A stretch of 40,245 nucleotides of DNA from an uncultured Alistipes sp. (lineage in GTDB: Bacteria; Bacteroidota; Bacteroidia; Bacteroidales; Rikenellaceae): the NCBI GenBank assembly GCA_904502005.1, contig CAJGDC010000012.1:1-40245 (forward strand). Direction: 5' to 3'. Positions 7,992 through 16,288 of the stretch are shown one piece after another (positions within the stretch are counted from its first letter, which is position 1; every line of letters begins with the position of its first letter). A program made the position numbers and the translations under genes. The notes beneath the pieces are model-generated. The model was not told the DNA's origin and made no database searches. It saw only the letters and a program-made list of their open reading frames with translations.

Positions 7992-8723
7992 CTATTTTGC
8001 AAGGCGAGCAAACTCCTTTTTGGCTCGTTTCATCTGCTTCTCAAAGCGTTTTGAGGTGTGGAGCTTTGCCACAGCGGCTGCAGCAACCAGGCGCGAGGCA
8101 TCCACATCGCTCTGCCAATGGTAGCCCGAGATTACACGACTCTGACCATATTGGTATCCCAGCGTGAGCAACTCCTCTGCCCTATCGGGATTTATCTCCA
8201 GCAGCAACAGAGCGGCAGCCCAACCACGCAAGGTGTGTCCCGATGGGAAAGAGCCATTTTGGTGGAGCATTCCCTCCGCATCTGGCATAAGGGTTCCCTC
8301 TTTATGGTAGGCAAATGGGCGTGTGCGGTGGTAATACTCCTTAGGAGCCACAACACTTCTTACAGATGTTATCACGCCATCGCGCAAAAGGGTAAATATC
8401 TCTGGAGTACTCTCTGCAGTAATCTCGAAACCGAAGGCCGGACTAAACTGCTTACAGATGTTCTCAATACTATTATTTGACTGCGCCTGCGCCGCCTTTG
8501 CAGCCTCAGTGTCTGTAGCGCGAATCTTCTTACCCAGCTCATATACCGCAAGGTCATACTTAAACGCCTCACTACCCTCCGCAGGTGGGCCTGGCAAGAA
8601 CTTTCTCATATCGGGCATCTGCTCCGGAGTAAAGTATGGCGTAGCCTCATGGTAATCCACCTGAGCCGATAGCGTAAAGGATACGCCTAACAGAATCAGT
8701 GCAAAAATCGACAACCTCTTCAT
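7992..8723 (-). CDS. Class A acid phosphatase (PAP2 family), copy 1
   Basis: This encodes 243 residues starting with a signal peptide (MKRLSIFALILLGVSFTLSA, cut before Q21), so it is periplasmic or exported. The three PAP2 phosphatase motifs are complete: K128...R135-P136, PSGH at 160-163, and S195-R196...H202...D206. Class A non-specific acid phosphatases release phosphate from phosphomonoesters through a phospho-histidine intermediate. It lies 3 nt downstream of a paralogue of exactly equal length, so the pair is one operon and an evident tandem duplication. Neighbouring PiT transport suggests phosphate scavenging, though a lipid-phosphate substrate is possible. All catalytic residues are present, so activity is expected. 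Confidence 0.9.
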   Translation of the reverse strand: MKRLSIFALILLGVSFTLSAQVDYHEATPYFTPEQMPDMRKFLPGPPAEGSEAFKYDLAVYELGKKIRATDTEAAKAAQAQSNNSIENICKQFSPAFGFEITAESTPEIFTLLRDGVITSVRSVVAPKEYYHRTRPFAYHKEGTLMPDAEGMLHQNGSFPSGHTLRGWAAALLLLEINPDRAEELLTLGYQYGQSRVISGYHWQSDVDASRLVAAAAVAKLHTSKRFEKQMKRAKKEFARLAK

Positions 8724-8726
8724 AGA

Positions 8727-9458
8727 CTACTTGCTAATCTTTGAAAACTCCTTTTTAGCTCGCTTCATCTGCTTGCAGAACTGCTTTGAGTTGTGCATAG
8801 CCACTACAGCCACAGATGCAGCAATACGCGCAGCATCTACATCACTCTGCCAGTGGTAACCGGTAATAATTCGGCTCTGTCCGCACTCATATCCCTCCAG
8901 AAGCAGTGCATCAGCAGCTGCAGGGTTAATCTCCGAGAGCAAAAGTGCTGCCGAGAAGCCGATAATGGTATGTCCTGACGGATAAGAGCCATTATTGCGT
9001 AACACAGCCTCAGCCTTTGGCACAAGAGTTGGCTCATTAAAGCGGCTGAATGGGCGCTGACGGCTATAGTGTTTCTTTGGCTTTAGAGAGATATTATTCG
9101 CAGTCTCCATGCCGTCGATAAGCAGACGATAGATTTGAGGGGTCTTCTCTGGCGAGATTTCAATGCCCATAGCCTCGTTAAAGTGGCTGCAGACAACAAC
9201 TGGGTCGATGCTGGCGTGGTGAATCGCCTTCTGTGCGCGAGCACTATCCTTACGCTGCTCCTTACCCCAACCATAACGGTGGATGTCATACTCAAAGGCT
9301 GCGCTACCCTCTGCAGGAGGCTCTGGCAGCCAATTTACCATATTTGGCAGCTCATCTGGTGTAAGGTATGGTTTTGCACCCTTAAGTAGTTGTGCAGAGG
9401 CGCTATTTACAACGCCAAGCGAGATAATCGCAATAGTAAGCAGAAGAATCTTTCTCAT
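8727..9458 (-). CDS. Class A acid phosphatase (PAP2 family), copy 2
   Basis: This encodes 243 residues, the upstream member of the tandem pair. The signal peptide MRKILLLTIAIISLGVVNSASA precedes Q-L-L. The motifs K...R-P (KKHYSRQRP), SYPSGHT and SRIITGYHWQSD are all intact. It closely resembles copy 1, sharing colinear blocks such as the PPAEGS(E/A)AF segment, the HWQSDVDA segment and the KQMKRAKKEF C-terminus. The residues before the first motif differ more, which hints at different substrate preferences. Expression is probably from the -7 box at 9501-9508. Either both copies are exported acid phosphatases, or one has moved to a different phosphoester. Confidence 0.9.
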   Translation of the reverse strand: MRKILLLTIAIISLGVVNSASAQLLKGAKPYLTPDELPNMVNWLPEPPAEGSAAFEYDIHRYGWGKEQRKDSARAQKAIHHASIDPVVVCSHFNEAMGIEISPEKTPQIYRLLIDGMETANNISLKPKKHYSRQRPFSRFNEPTLVPKAEAVLRNNGSYPSGHTIIGFSAALLLSEINPAAADALLLEGYECGQSRIITGYHWQSDVDAARIAASVAVVAMHNSKQFCKQMKRAKKEFSKISK

Positions 9459-9500
9459 AAAATTAGGCTTTATATTTCATATTTAGGTTTTTATATGGCA

Positions 9501-9508
9501 CAAAGATA
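9501..9508 (-). promoter_or_regulatory. -7 box for the phosphatase operon
   Basis: TATCTTTG on the minus strand, 42 nt before the ATG at 9458. No good TTTG is seen at -33, so this is a partial promoter match. Confidence 0.5.
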
Positions 9509-9616
9509 TGTTTTATTTTCAAGAAAATAGCTTGACTATAGAAAATAAAAATAAAGATATTGTGATATTTGTGTTCATTGTTATTCTCAAAAGACTCAGG
9601 TTTTACAAAAAATCAC

Positions 9617-9624
9617 TATCTTTA
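9617..9624 (+). promoter_or_regulatory. Weak -7 box for the DUF4062 gene
   Basis: TATCTTTA matches seven of the eight TAnnTTTG positions and lies 26 nt before the ATG. No convincing -33 element is present. A second near match (GATATTTG, 9563-9570) is further upstream. Confidence 0.35.
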
Positions 9625-9650
9625 GAGCCACAACTACACCCTAGTCCATT

Positions 9651-12539
9651 ATGCAACAAGCAAAGCAAAGAGTAATTAAAGTCTTTATCTCGTCTACTTT
9701 CCGCGATATGAACGACGAGAGAGACTATTTGAACAAATATGTTTTTCCGCGTGTTTATCAATATTGTGCTGAGCGCCGAATAGAGTTTTATCCTATTGAC
9801 CTCAGATGGGGTATTCAAGAGAAGGATAGCAAGAGTGGTCTGGTAATCTCATCGTGTCTTGAGCAGATAGACTGCTCGCGCCCATTTTTTATTGGAATAC
9901 TCGGCTCTCGCTACGGCTGGATACCATCCAAGCAGGAGATTGCCCAGTTGCGCACATCTGTTGAGAAGCACAAGCCTTGGCTTTTGTCAAAGATAGACGA
10001 ACTGGCGAGTATCACAGAGATAGAGATAGACTACGGCGCGCTGAGCAACAACAACCTTGCCCACGCCTGTTTTATGTTGCGCGACGAAGCTATTAAGGTG
10101 GCAGATGATTTTAAGGAGAAGGATGGCTCTATTGAGTACTCAAAACTCGCAGAACTTAAACAAAAAATCAAGAGCCAAAATAGATATCCTGTCTACACAT
10201 ACTCCTCATTAGAGCAGTTTGGAGAGAGAATATACGACGAGCTGATGACGATGATTGGCATTGAGTTTCCCGAAAGTGCTACGGACAACGAGGATGCAGC
10301 ACTGGCAGGACATGAGTATGTGCTATCAAGCCGCTCAGAGACTCTCTGTAACATAAAGTCAACAAAGGCGAATTGTGACCAGTGGATAGAATCAGGCAAA
10401 CAGTTCCTTGTCATCAAGGGAGCGCCTGGCTACGGAACATCTACTGCTCTTGCCTACCTTGTCTCCTATTTACGGAGCAAATACTGCAGCAAGATTATAT
10501 ACTACGACTTTGAGGAGGGTAGTATGGATGGCGATGTTATGGACAAGTTCCTATCTTTTATGGATCTAGATTGCAATCAGGTAGACCCACAAAAATGGAG
10601 TTTGATTGCTCTTGACAACTGCACAACCCTTGGACCATCAGAGGTCAGTCGTCTGCTATCTTGGATGGAGAGTCTCTCTGTCAATACACATGTGGCGATA
10701 GCGGCAGCACTATCATCCCCTGCTGATACTATTATTCAACTCTACTTGAATACTCCATCAATTACTGTCCACGGATTCCCAATAGATGCCAGAAAGGAGT
10801 TTATTATCAACTACTTGCATCGCTACGGAAAGGAGTTATCTAACGAACAATTAAACCATTTGGCAAGCATTGATAAGACAGAAGATCCGACATATCTATC
10901 CTTTATCTTAAATGACCTTGTGAACTTCGGCTCATTTGAGAATCTAGACGAGCATATGCGAACATTAGTCGAAAAAACTAAATTGGGCGATATGTTCTCC
11001 ATCTCGATTGGCACCAAGGCTCAGGAGGCTGATTTAGAGGCGAACAACTGCAACTATGAGTTTGTAAAAGCGATGATAATACTCGCCCAAACTCGAAAAG
11101 TTGGCATCTCTGAGCAAGATTTGTGCGCTATTGCAGATATTCCAACAGGCAAGTGGGCAATCATCCGACCATATATCCTCAAATGGTGTAAAGGGAATAA
11201 AACAAAACTTGTGCTTATTAAACCAGATTGGGAACATGGCATTAAACAGATATGGTCAACACCTTGGCAGGCTCAAATAGGAGAAAAGACAATAGAGTGG
11301 TTTCTTGAGAATAAGAACTTAGTAGAGGCAGCTACAGCGGCAGCTTCAATCTGGACTTATATTTGGCACCTGCCTATAATAGATAACTACAAAGAGCTCA
11401 CAAGTAAGTTGTTCAGCTTAGCCTGCTCTCCCGATGTAGTTCTTGGATTAGATTTGCAAAAACTTAACTGGTTCTTCTCAACCCTATTGATTAATTTTGA
11501 TATTGGTCGCGCAAAAGAGTGTTTTGGTCGCAATATAGAGCAGTTGTCATTTGAGCAGACTATAGAGTACTATACCCGATTGGCACAAGCAGTGCACAAC
11601 CTCAACAGTGGACCAGATACCGCATATTGCTATGCACAAATAGCCGAGACATATCGCAAAAATGGAGACCAGAATTTGGCTACTTGCTATCAGGCGCAAT
11701 CCTACCTTGCAGTGGGCAAGGCAAAGGCAGCTATTGCCGCCCTTAATCCCCTCATAATAGAGGAGAATAAGGTGCTATCTTGGTTAAAACCTAAAAAAAT
11801 ATATACCGATGAGCAGAAGCAAATAAGCCTTATGGCTCTTTGTATCAGCTGTCGGGCAAGCGCACTGTCGGGCGATATGGAGAGGATCTTGGAAAAGTTT
11901 GACAAAATTTATAAAAAGCTGGACAAGATAGATAGTGCGGAGAGAGAGCTACTAAAACTTTTCTGTGAACTATATACAGACACCTTTGCTTTGGCATGCT
12001 ACAGCAGAGATGAGCAAACTGCATTCACTATTGCCGAATCAATAGATAATAATATTGAATATAACCAGGTGTTGTGGATAGCTACAAGTCTTAGTTGTTG
12101 TGCTAAATATAAACTATGCACAGCTATTTCACATCTCTTTGTAAGTAAGTATGACGACAACAAACGACAGCAACTTGAGATTTCATATAGCGACTCATGT
12201 AGAGCAGAATGCCTTGCTTGGCTCTCAGGTACGACGTACATACAAAATCAAGCAGCAATTCTCGGTGACTATATTTACTTCAAAGCAAATGGCAAATATC
12301 GTCCTGGACAAACTCAGATATACACAAACGCATACTGCCCACCAAGGGAGTATTGCAGAACATTGAAGCACCATCGTCTAAAGCCATTTGACTGGAGTCA
12401 GGTTGATGTTGAGGTAAGGGAATATATTCTCAAGGAGCGAGACTTCTACAGAGGTCTTATCTACGAAATACAGCCAGACTTTGTGCGCAAAGAGATGGAT
12501 GCTGAGCCAGATCAGCTCAAAAAGGAGCTGCTGTTGTAG
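9651..12539 (+). CDS. DUF4062 domain protein with STAND-like region and degenerate P-loop
   Basis: This encodes 962 residues. Residues about 7-200 are a DUF4062 domain: VFISSTFRDMNDERDYL at 11-27, LRWGI at 51-55, CLEQIDCSRPFF at 69-80 and GSRYGW at 85-90. The domain is known from TEP1/NPHP3-like and bacterial STAND proteins. A P-loop-like region follows at 257-264 (GAPGYGTS), but the essential Walker A lysine is Thr263 (codon ACA). The Walker B-like strand is WSLIALDN (316-323) and the sensor-like strand (about 347-355) lacks the usual arginine. The remaining part is helical and TPR-like, with a clear repeat region around 635-700. STAND proteins are sensors that oligomerise on ligand binding, and several are antiphage. 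The gene stands alone in its own transcription unit. The function is unknown; the ATPase looks inactive or very divergent. Confidence 0.8.
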   Translation: MQQAKQRVIKVFISSTFRDMNDERDYLNKYVFPRVYQYCAERRIEFYPIDLRWGIQEKDSKSGLVISSCLEQIDCSRPFFIGILGSRYGWIPSKQEIAQLRTSVEKHKPWLLSKIDELASITEIEIDYGALSNNNLAHACFMLRDEAIKVADDFKEKDGSIEYSKLAELKQKIKSQNRYPVYTYSSLEQFGERIYDELMTMIGIEFPESATDNEDAALAGHEYVLSSRSETLCNIKSTKANCDQWIESGKQFLVIKGAPGYGTSTALAYLVSYLRSKYCSKIIYYDFEEGSMDGDVMDKFLSFMDLDCNQVDPQKWSLIALDNCTTLGPSEVSRLLSWMESLSVNTHVAIAAALSSPADTIIQLYLNTPSITVHGFPIDARKEFIINYLHRYGKELSNEQLNHLASIDKTEDPTYLSFILNDLVNFGSFENLDEHMRTLVEKTKLGDMFSISIGTKAQEADLEANNCNYEFVKAMIILAQTRKVGISEQDLCAIADIPTGKWAIIRPYILKWCKGNKTKLVLIKPDWEHGIKQIWSTPWQAQIGEKTIEWFLENKNLVEAATAAASIWTYIWHLPIIDNYKELTSKLFSLACSPDVVLGLDLQKLNWFFSTLLINFDIGRAKECFGRNIEQLSFEQTIEYYTRLAQAVHNLNSGPDTAYCYAQIAETYRKNGDQNLATCYQAQSYLAVGKAKAAIAALNPLIIEENKVLSWLKPKKIYTDEQKQISLMALCISCRASALSGDMERILEKFDKIYKKLDKIDSAERELLKLFCELYTDTFALACYSRDEQTAFTIAESIDNNIEYNQVLWIATSLSCCAKYKLCTAISHLFVSKYDDNKRQQLEISYSDSCRAECLAWLSGTTYIQNQAAILGDYIYFKANGKYRPGQTQIYTNAYCPPREYCRTLKHHRLKPFDWSQVDVEVREYILKERDFYRGLIYEIQPDFVRKEMDAEPDQLKKELLL

Positions 12540-12570
12540 CAGAAAATAGTCGGAAATGTGTTAACTAGAT

Positions 12571-12598
12571 TTTGGTATTAAAATTTTTACTACCTTTA
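12571..12598 (+). promoter_or_regulatory. Possible promoter of the nfo operon
   Basis: TACCTTTA (12591-12598) is a near match to TAnnTTTG, 24 nt before the nfo ATG. TTTG at 12571-12574 gives a 16-bp spacer, shorter than usual, so this is tentative. Confidence 0.35.
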
Positions 12599-12622
12599 CT
12601 ACAAATTTAACTAAGACTAACT

Positions 12623-13468
12623 ATGAAATATTTTGGAGCGCACGTGAGTGCCGCGGGAGGTGTTGAGAATGCGCCTCGCAATGCAAAGGCGATAGGGGCA
12701 ACAGCCTTTGCGCTTTTTACAAAAAATCAGCGTCAGTGGATTGCACCACCGCTCACTGCAGAGCAGTGTGAGCGTTTCAAGGCGACATGTGCTGAGTGCG
12801 GATATGCTCCACATCAGATACTCCCACACGACAGCTATCTGATTAACCTCGGACACCCCGAGGCTGAAGGTCTTAACAAGTCGCGTGAGTCGTTCTTTGA
12901 GGAGATGGCACGCTGCGAAGCTCTAGGGCTTGACCGACTGAACTTCCACCCAGGTAGCCACCTGAATAAGATTACCTCAACACTATCGCTCGAGCGCATT
13001 GCCGAGAGCATCAACATGGCATTAGATAGAACAACAGGTGTTACAGCGGTAATTGAAAACACTGCCGGCCAGGGTTCAAACCTCGGTTTTGCATGGGAGC
13101 ACCTTGCCTACATAATTGAGCGCGTGGAGGATAAGAGTCGCGTAGGTTACTGTATAGACACCTGCCACAGCTTCGCCGCAGGACACGACTTGAGTTCAAC
13201 AGAGGCGTGTGCAAAGACCTTTGCTGAGCTGGATAGCATCGTGAGCTTAAAGTATCTCAGAGGTATTCACCTCAACGACGCCCTCAAGCCTCTTGGCAGT
13301 CGTGTAGACCGCCACGCACCACTTGGCGACGGTACTATTGGCTGGGATTGCTTTAAGTTTATTGCAAGCAGTCCGCTGTTTGACAACATTCCGATAGTCC
13401 TTGAAACCCCAGATGAGAGCCGTTGGCCTGAGGAGATTGCAAAGTTAAAATCTTTTAGTGAAGAGTAA
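12623..13468 (+). CDS. nfo: Endonuclease IV (AP endonuclease)
   Basis: This encodes 281 residues, the normal length. The enzyme cuts the backbone 5' to abasic sites in base-excision repair. All nine metal ligands known from E. coli Nfo are present at the same numbers: H69, H109, E145, D179, H182, H216, D229, H231 and E261. The family signatures are clear (FHPGSHL, CIDTCHSFAAGHD, HLND, DRHAPLGDGTIG), so a trinuclear zinc site is expected. It is first in a tight operon whose next ATG follows its stop by one nucleotide. The downstream genes concern glycerophosphodiester use, so the linkage looks like operon packing, not shared pathway. Confidence 0.97.
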   Translation: MKYFGAHVSAAGGVENAPRNAKAIGATAFALFTKNQRQWIAPPLTAEQCERFKATCAECGYAPHQILPHDSYLINLGHPEAEGLNKSRESFFEEMARCEALGLDRLNFHPGSHLNKITSTLSLERIAESINMALDRTTGVTAVIENTAGQGSNLGFAWEHLAYIIERVEDKSRVGYCIDTCHSFAAGHDLSSTEACAKTFAELDSIVSLKYLRGIHLNDALKPLGSRVDRHAPLGDGTIGWDCFKFIASSPLFDNIPIVLETPDESRWPEEIAKLKSFSEE

Positions 13469-13469
13469 T

Positions 13470-14393
13470 ATGAAGAGATTTATCCTTTGTTCGATTTTTG
13501 CCCTTGTGGCAGCAACTACGCTGGCACAGAGTCGTGCCGAGCGCATTTTAGCTCAGATTCGCAACCCAAAGAGCAAGTATGTGGTTGTTATTGCCCACCG
13601 CAGTGACTGGCGCCACTATCCAGAGAACTCCCTTGCTGCAATGGAGGGTGCCATTAAGATGGGTGTTGATATGGTTGAGATAGACGTTCAGCGCACCAAG
13701 GATGGCGTGCTTGTATGCTGTCACGATAAATCTGTTGACCGTACAACAACCGGCAAGGGCAATGTAAAAGATTTGACAGCCGACTATATCTCAACCCTAA
13801 AGCTAAAGACAAAGGATGGTGTTACCGAATATGGTATGCCAACACTCGCTCAGGCGCTTGACCTATGCCGTGACAGGGTGTTGATAAATATTGACAAGGG
13901 CATAAACTACTACGACCAGATACTACAACTGCTCAAAGAGCGCAATATGGTAGAGCAGGTGGTTATCAAGAGTAGCAAGAAGCCGACCACCGTCGCTAAA
14001 CACTTTGCAAAGAGCAATCAGAATATGCTCTACATGCCAATTATCAACTACCGCGCAAAGAATTGGGAGAAGCACGGACCTCTCTTTGAGAGTTATCTTG
14101 CATCTGATGTTCCTACAATAGCATATGAAATCTGCTGGGATAGTAGCCTTAAAGGTGAGCGCAAAATCTTCAACCGCGTAATAAAGAGTGGTGCAAAGTT
14201 GTGGGTAAATACCCTCTGGGACTCTATCTGTGGTGGTAAGGAGCATAGTTTTGCAGACAACAATGCACTAAACGGCAACGAGGATAAAATCTACGGCAAG
14301 CTTCTTAAGTATGGCGTTACGATGATTCAAACCGACCGCCCACAATTGTTACTTGACTACCTTGAGAGCAAAGGCCGACATACACTTCCGTAA
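13470..14393 (+). CDS. Exported glycerophosphodiester phosphodiesterase
   Basis: This encodes 307 residues starting at 13470, one nucleotide after the nfo stop. The signal peptide MKRFILCSIFALVAATTLAQ implies a periplasmic enzyme. GDPD-family TIM-barrel motifs are present: H43-R44 (IAHRSDWRHYPENS), E52-N53, E70 and D72 (VEIDVQRTKDG), and H85-D86 (CCHDKSVDRTT). The enzyme splits glycerophosphodiesters such as glycerophosphocholine into sn-glycerol 3-phosphate and an alcohol. The next gene encodes a GlpT-like transporter that would import the released glycerol 3-phosphate, which strongly supports the assignment. The usual symbols for this role are glpQ or ugpQ; the sequence does not tell me which. 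Confidence 0.92.
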   Translation: MKRFILCSIFALVAATTLAQSRAERILAQIRNPKSKYVVVIAHRSDWRHYPENSLAAMEGAIKMGVDMVEIDVQRTKDGVLVCCHDKSVDRTTTGKGNVKDLTADYISTLKLKTKDGVTEYGMPTLAQALDLCRDRVLINIDKGINYYDQILQLLKERNMVEQVVIKSSKKPTTVAKHFAKSNQNMLYMPIINYRAKNWEKHGPLFESYLASDVPTIAYEICWDSSLKGERKIFNRVIKSGAKLWVNTLWDSICGGKEHSFADNNALNGNEDKIYGKLLKYGVTMIQTDRPQLLLDYLESKGRHTLP

Positions 14394-14396
14394 TCT

Positions 14397-15782
14397 ATGA
14401 GTATTCTGAAAAAAATAGGCAACTTCTACTCTATCAGCGCCCCAATTCCACAGAGCGATGATGTGGGTACTCCAAAGGGTGAGAAGCGTTATCGCCGTCT
14501 TGCCTTTGAGTCGTTTGTGGCTGCAACATTAGGCTACAGCCTCTACTACGTCTGTCGCACAAGCCTCAACGTTATGAAAAAGCCTATTATAGACTCAGGC
14601 TTTTTAGACGCTGCAGAGCTTGGAGTTATAGGCTCGGCGCTACTCTTTGCCTACGCAATCGGTAAGGCTGTAAATGGCTTTGTCTGCGACTACTGCAACA
14701 TCAAGCGTTTCATGGCAACGGGACTCACTATCTCACTGCTTGTAAACCTAACGATGGGTCTGCTCGGTTTTGTTGATAGCGCAGTGCCTACGGCTGTGAT
14801 TTTCGCCATTTTCATTGTCCTATGGGCAATAAATGGTTGGTCGCAGAGCATGGGCTCACCACCTGCAATCATCTCACTCTCGCGCTGGTTTCCACTCTCA
14901 CGCCGAGGAACATTCTACGGAATCTTCTCGGCAAGCCACAACTTGGGAGAGTTCTTCTCCTTCCTCTTTGTCGGTAATGTGGTGCTGGCGGCAGGCTGGC
15001 AGTGGGGCTTTGTCGGCTCGGCTGTAGCTGGGGCAATAGGCGTTACGCTGGTGCTTCTACTACTCCACGACACTCCACAGTCTAAGGGTCTGCCTGCAAT
15101 TGAGACAATTGCTCACGAGAAGGCACAGAGCGACTTGAGCACCAGCCAGATACAGAAGCAAGTTCTCCTCACCCCTGCTGTGTGGGTACTTGCCGGAGCC
15201 AGTGCCTTTATGTATATCAGCCGCTATGCGATAAACGGCTGGGGAATGTTATTCCTTGAGGAGGTTAAGGGTTTTGATAGCCAGACGGCCGTGTGGATTA
15301 TCTCTATAAATGCACTGCTGGGAATCTTCGGAACAGTACTCTCTGGATGGTTCTCAGATAGTCTATTCAAGGGCGACAGACGTGTGCCGGCACTTATTTT
15401 TGGAGTGATGAACACCGTAGCTCTACTTCTCTTTATCTATGGAGGCAATGCGTTGTGGGTCAATGTATTAGCCATGTCATTATTTGGAATAGCTATGGGC
15501 GTGTTGATATGCTTCCTGGGCGGACTGATGGCTGTAGATATTGTTCCGCGCAAGGCTACAGGCGCGGCACTTGGCATTGTTGGTATTGCATCGTATATCG
15601 CTGCAGGATTGCAGGATGTTATTAGCGGATGGCTTATTGAGAGAGGTACAACGACCCTTGCAGATGGTAGCCGAGAGTATGACTTTACCTGGGTGACTAT
15701 CTTCTGGATAACCGCCTCAATAATATCCTTCTTGCTACCACTACTAAACTGGAAATATGGCAAAAAAGATAGAGAAGACTAA
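14397..15782 (+). CDS. glpT: Glycerol-3-phosphate / organophosphate:phosphate antiporter (MFS)
   Basis: This encodes 461 residues, about 12 membrane helices, of the OPA (GlpT/UhpT/PgtP) branch of the major facilitator superfamily. Family hallmarks are YYVCRTSLNVMKKP near residues 50-64 and GWSQSMGSPPAIISLSRWF, with the R-W motif, near residues 147-165. OPA carriers exchange an organic phosphate for inorganic phosphate across the inner membrane. It starts three nucleotides after the GDPD stop, so import of the glycerol 3-phosphate released by that enzyme is the natural reading. A hexose-phosphate or phosphoglycerate substrate remains possible. Its last 26 nt overlap the next gene in another frame. 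Confidence 0.85.
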   Translation: MSILKKIGNFYSISAPIPQSDDVGTPKGEKRYRRLAFESFVAATLGYSLYYVCRTSLNVMKKPIIDSGFLDAAELGVIGSALLFAYAIGKAVNGFVCDYCNIKRFMATGLTISLLVNLTMGLLGFVDSAVPTAVIFAIFIVLWAINGWSQSMGSPPAIISLSRWFPLSRRGTFYGIFSASHNLGEFFSFLFVGNVVLAAGWQWGFVGSAVAGAIGVTLVLLLLHDTPQSKGLPAIETIAHEKAQSDLSTSQIQKQVLLTPAVWVLAGASAFMYISRYAINGWGMLFLEEVKGFDSQTAVWIISINALLGIFGTVLSGWFSDSLFKGDRRVPALIFGVMNTVALLLFIYGGNALWVNVLAMSLFGIAMGVLICFLGGLMAVDIVPRKATGAALGIVGIASYIAAGLQDVISGWLIERGTTTLADGSREYDFTWVTIFWITASIISFLLPLLNWKYGKKDRED

Positions 15783-16254
15783 CGCTGCGCGACTGCTTGA
15801 CAGAGCCAAAATCGCCTACGAGCTTGTGCCATACGAGGTTGATGAGAACAATCTCGCCGCAACGCATGTGGCAGAACAACTCGGAGAGCCTATTGAGCGT
15901 GTGTACAAGACACTTGTACTTCGTGGCGACAGAAACGGACACTTTGTCTGTATAGTTCAGGGAGATAAAGAGGTAAACCTTAAGGCGGCGGCAAAAATAT
16001 CGGGCAATAAGTCTGCCGAGATGATTCCGATGAAGGAGCTGCTACCTACGACGGGATATATCCGCGGAGGGTGCACACCTATAGGGATGAAAAAGCGCTT
16101 TCCGACATTTATTGACACAACCTGCACCCAGTATGACTACATCTACATCAGCGCTGGCGTTAGAGGTCTGCAGCTTAAACTCAACCCCGAGCAACTTATC
16201 TCTTTTGTAGATGCTCAGGTAGCGGATATTGAGACAGTTGCAGAATTGGAGTAG
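15757..16254 (+). CDS. ybaK: YbaK/EbsC-family Cys-tRNA(Pro) deacylase
   Basis: This encodes 165 residues. The YbaK/aa-tRNA-deacylase fold is recognisable from the conserved lysine region (IERVYKTLVLRGD), the central PAAKKV-like helix (EVNLKAAAKISGNKSAEM) and the G-[YC]-x-RGGCTPIGMKK motif near residues 107-117. YbaK proteins hydrolyse Cys-tRNA(Pro) mischarged by prolyl-tRNA synthetase. The ATG overlaps the last 26 nt of the transporter gene, which is unusually deep for a simple overlap but leaves both proteins full length. It is the last gene of the nfo operon; the next gene has its own promoter. Confidence 0.9.
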   Translation: MAKKIEKTNAARLLDRAKIAYELVPYEVDENNLAATHVAEQLGEPIERVYKTLVLRGDRNGHFVCIVQGDKEVNLKAAAKISGNKSAEMIPMKELLPTTGYIRGGCTPIGMKKRFPTFIDTTCTQYDYIYISAGVRGLQLKLNPEQLISFVDAQVADIETVAELE

Positions 16255-16268
16255 AATTTTTATATTTG
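16237..16268 (+). promoter_or_regulatory. Promoter of the DUF1963 / PP2C-like pair
   Basis: GTTG (16237-16240), 20 bp, TATATTTG (16261-16268), 20 nt before the ATG at 16289. The -7 is a full match and the -33 has three of four bases. The promoter overlaps the end of ybaK. Confidence 0.55.
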
Positions 16269-16288
16269 CATAACAAAACATAACTACT

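Noticed and set aside
15757..15782. A frameshift joining the transporter and ybaK genes
   Set aside because: Both proteins have normal starts, ends and family motifs, so this is a 26-nt overlap of intact genes.
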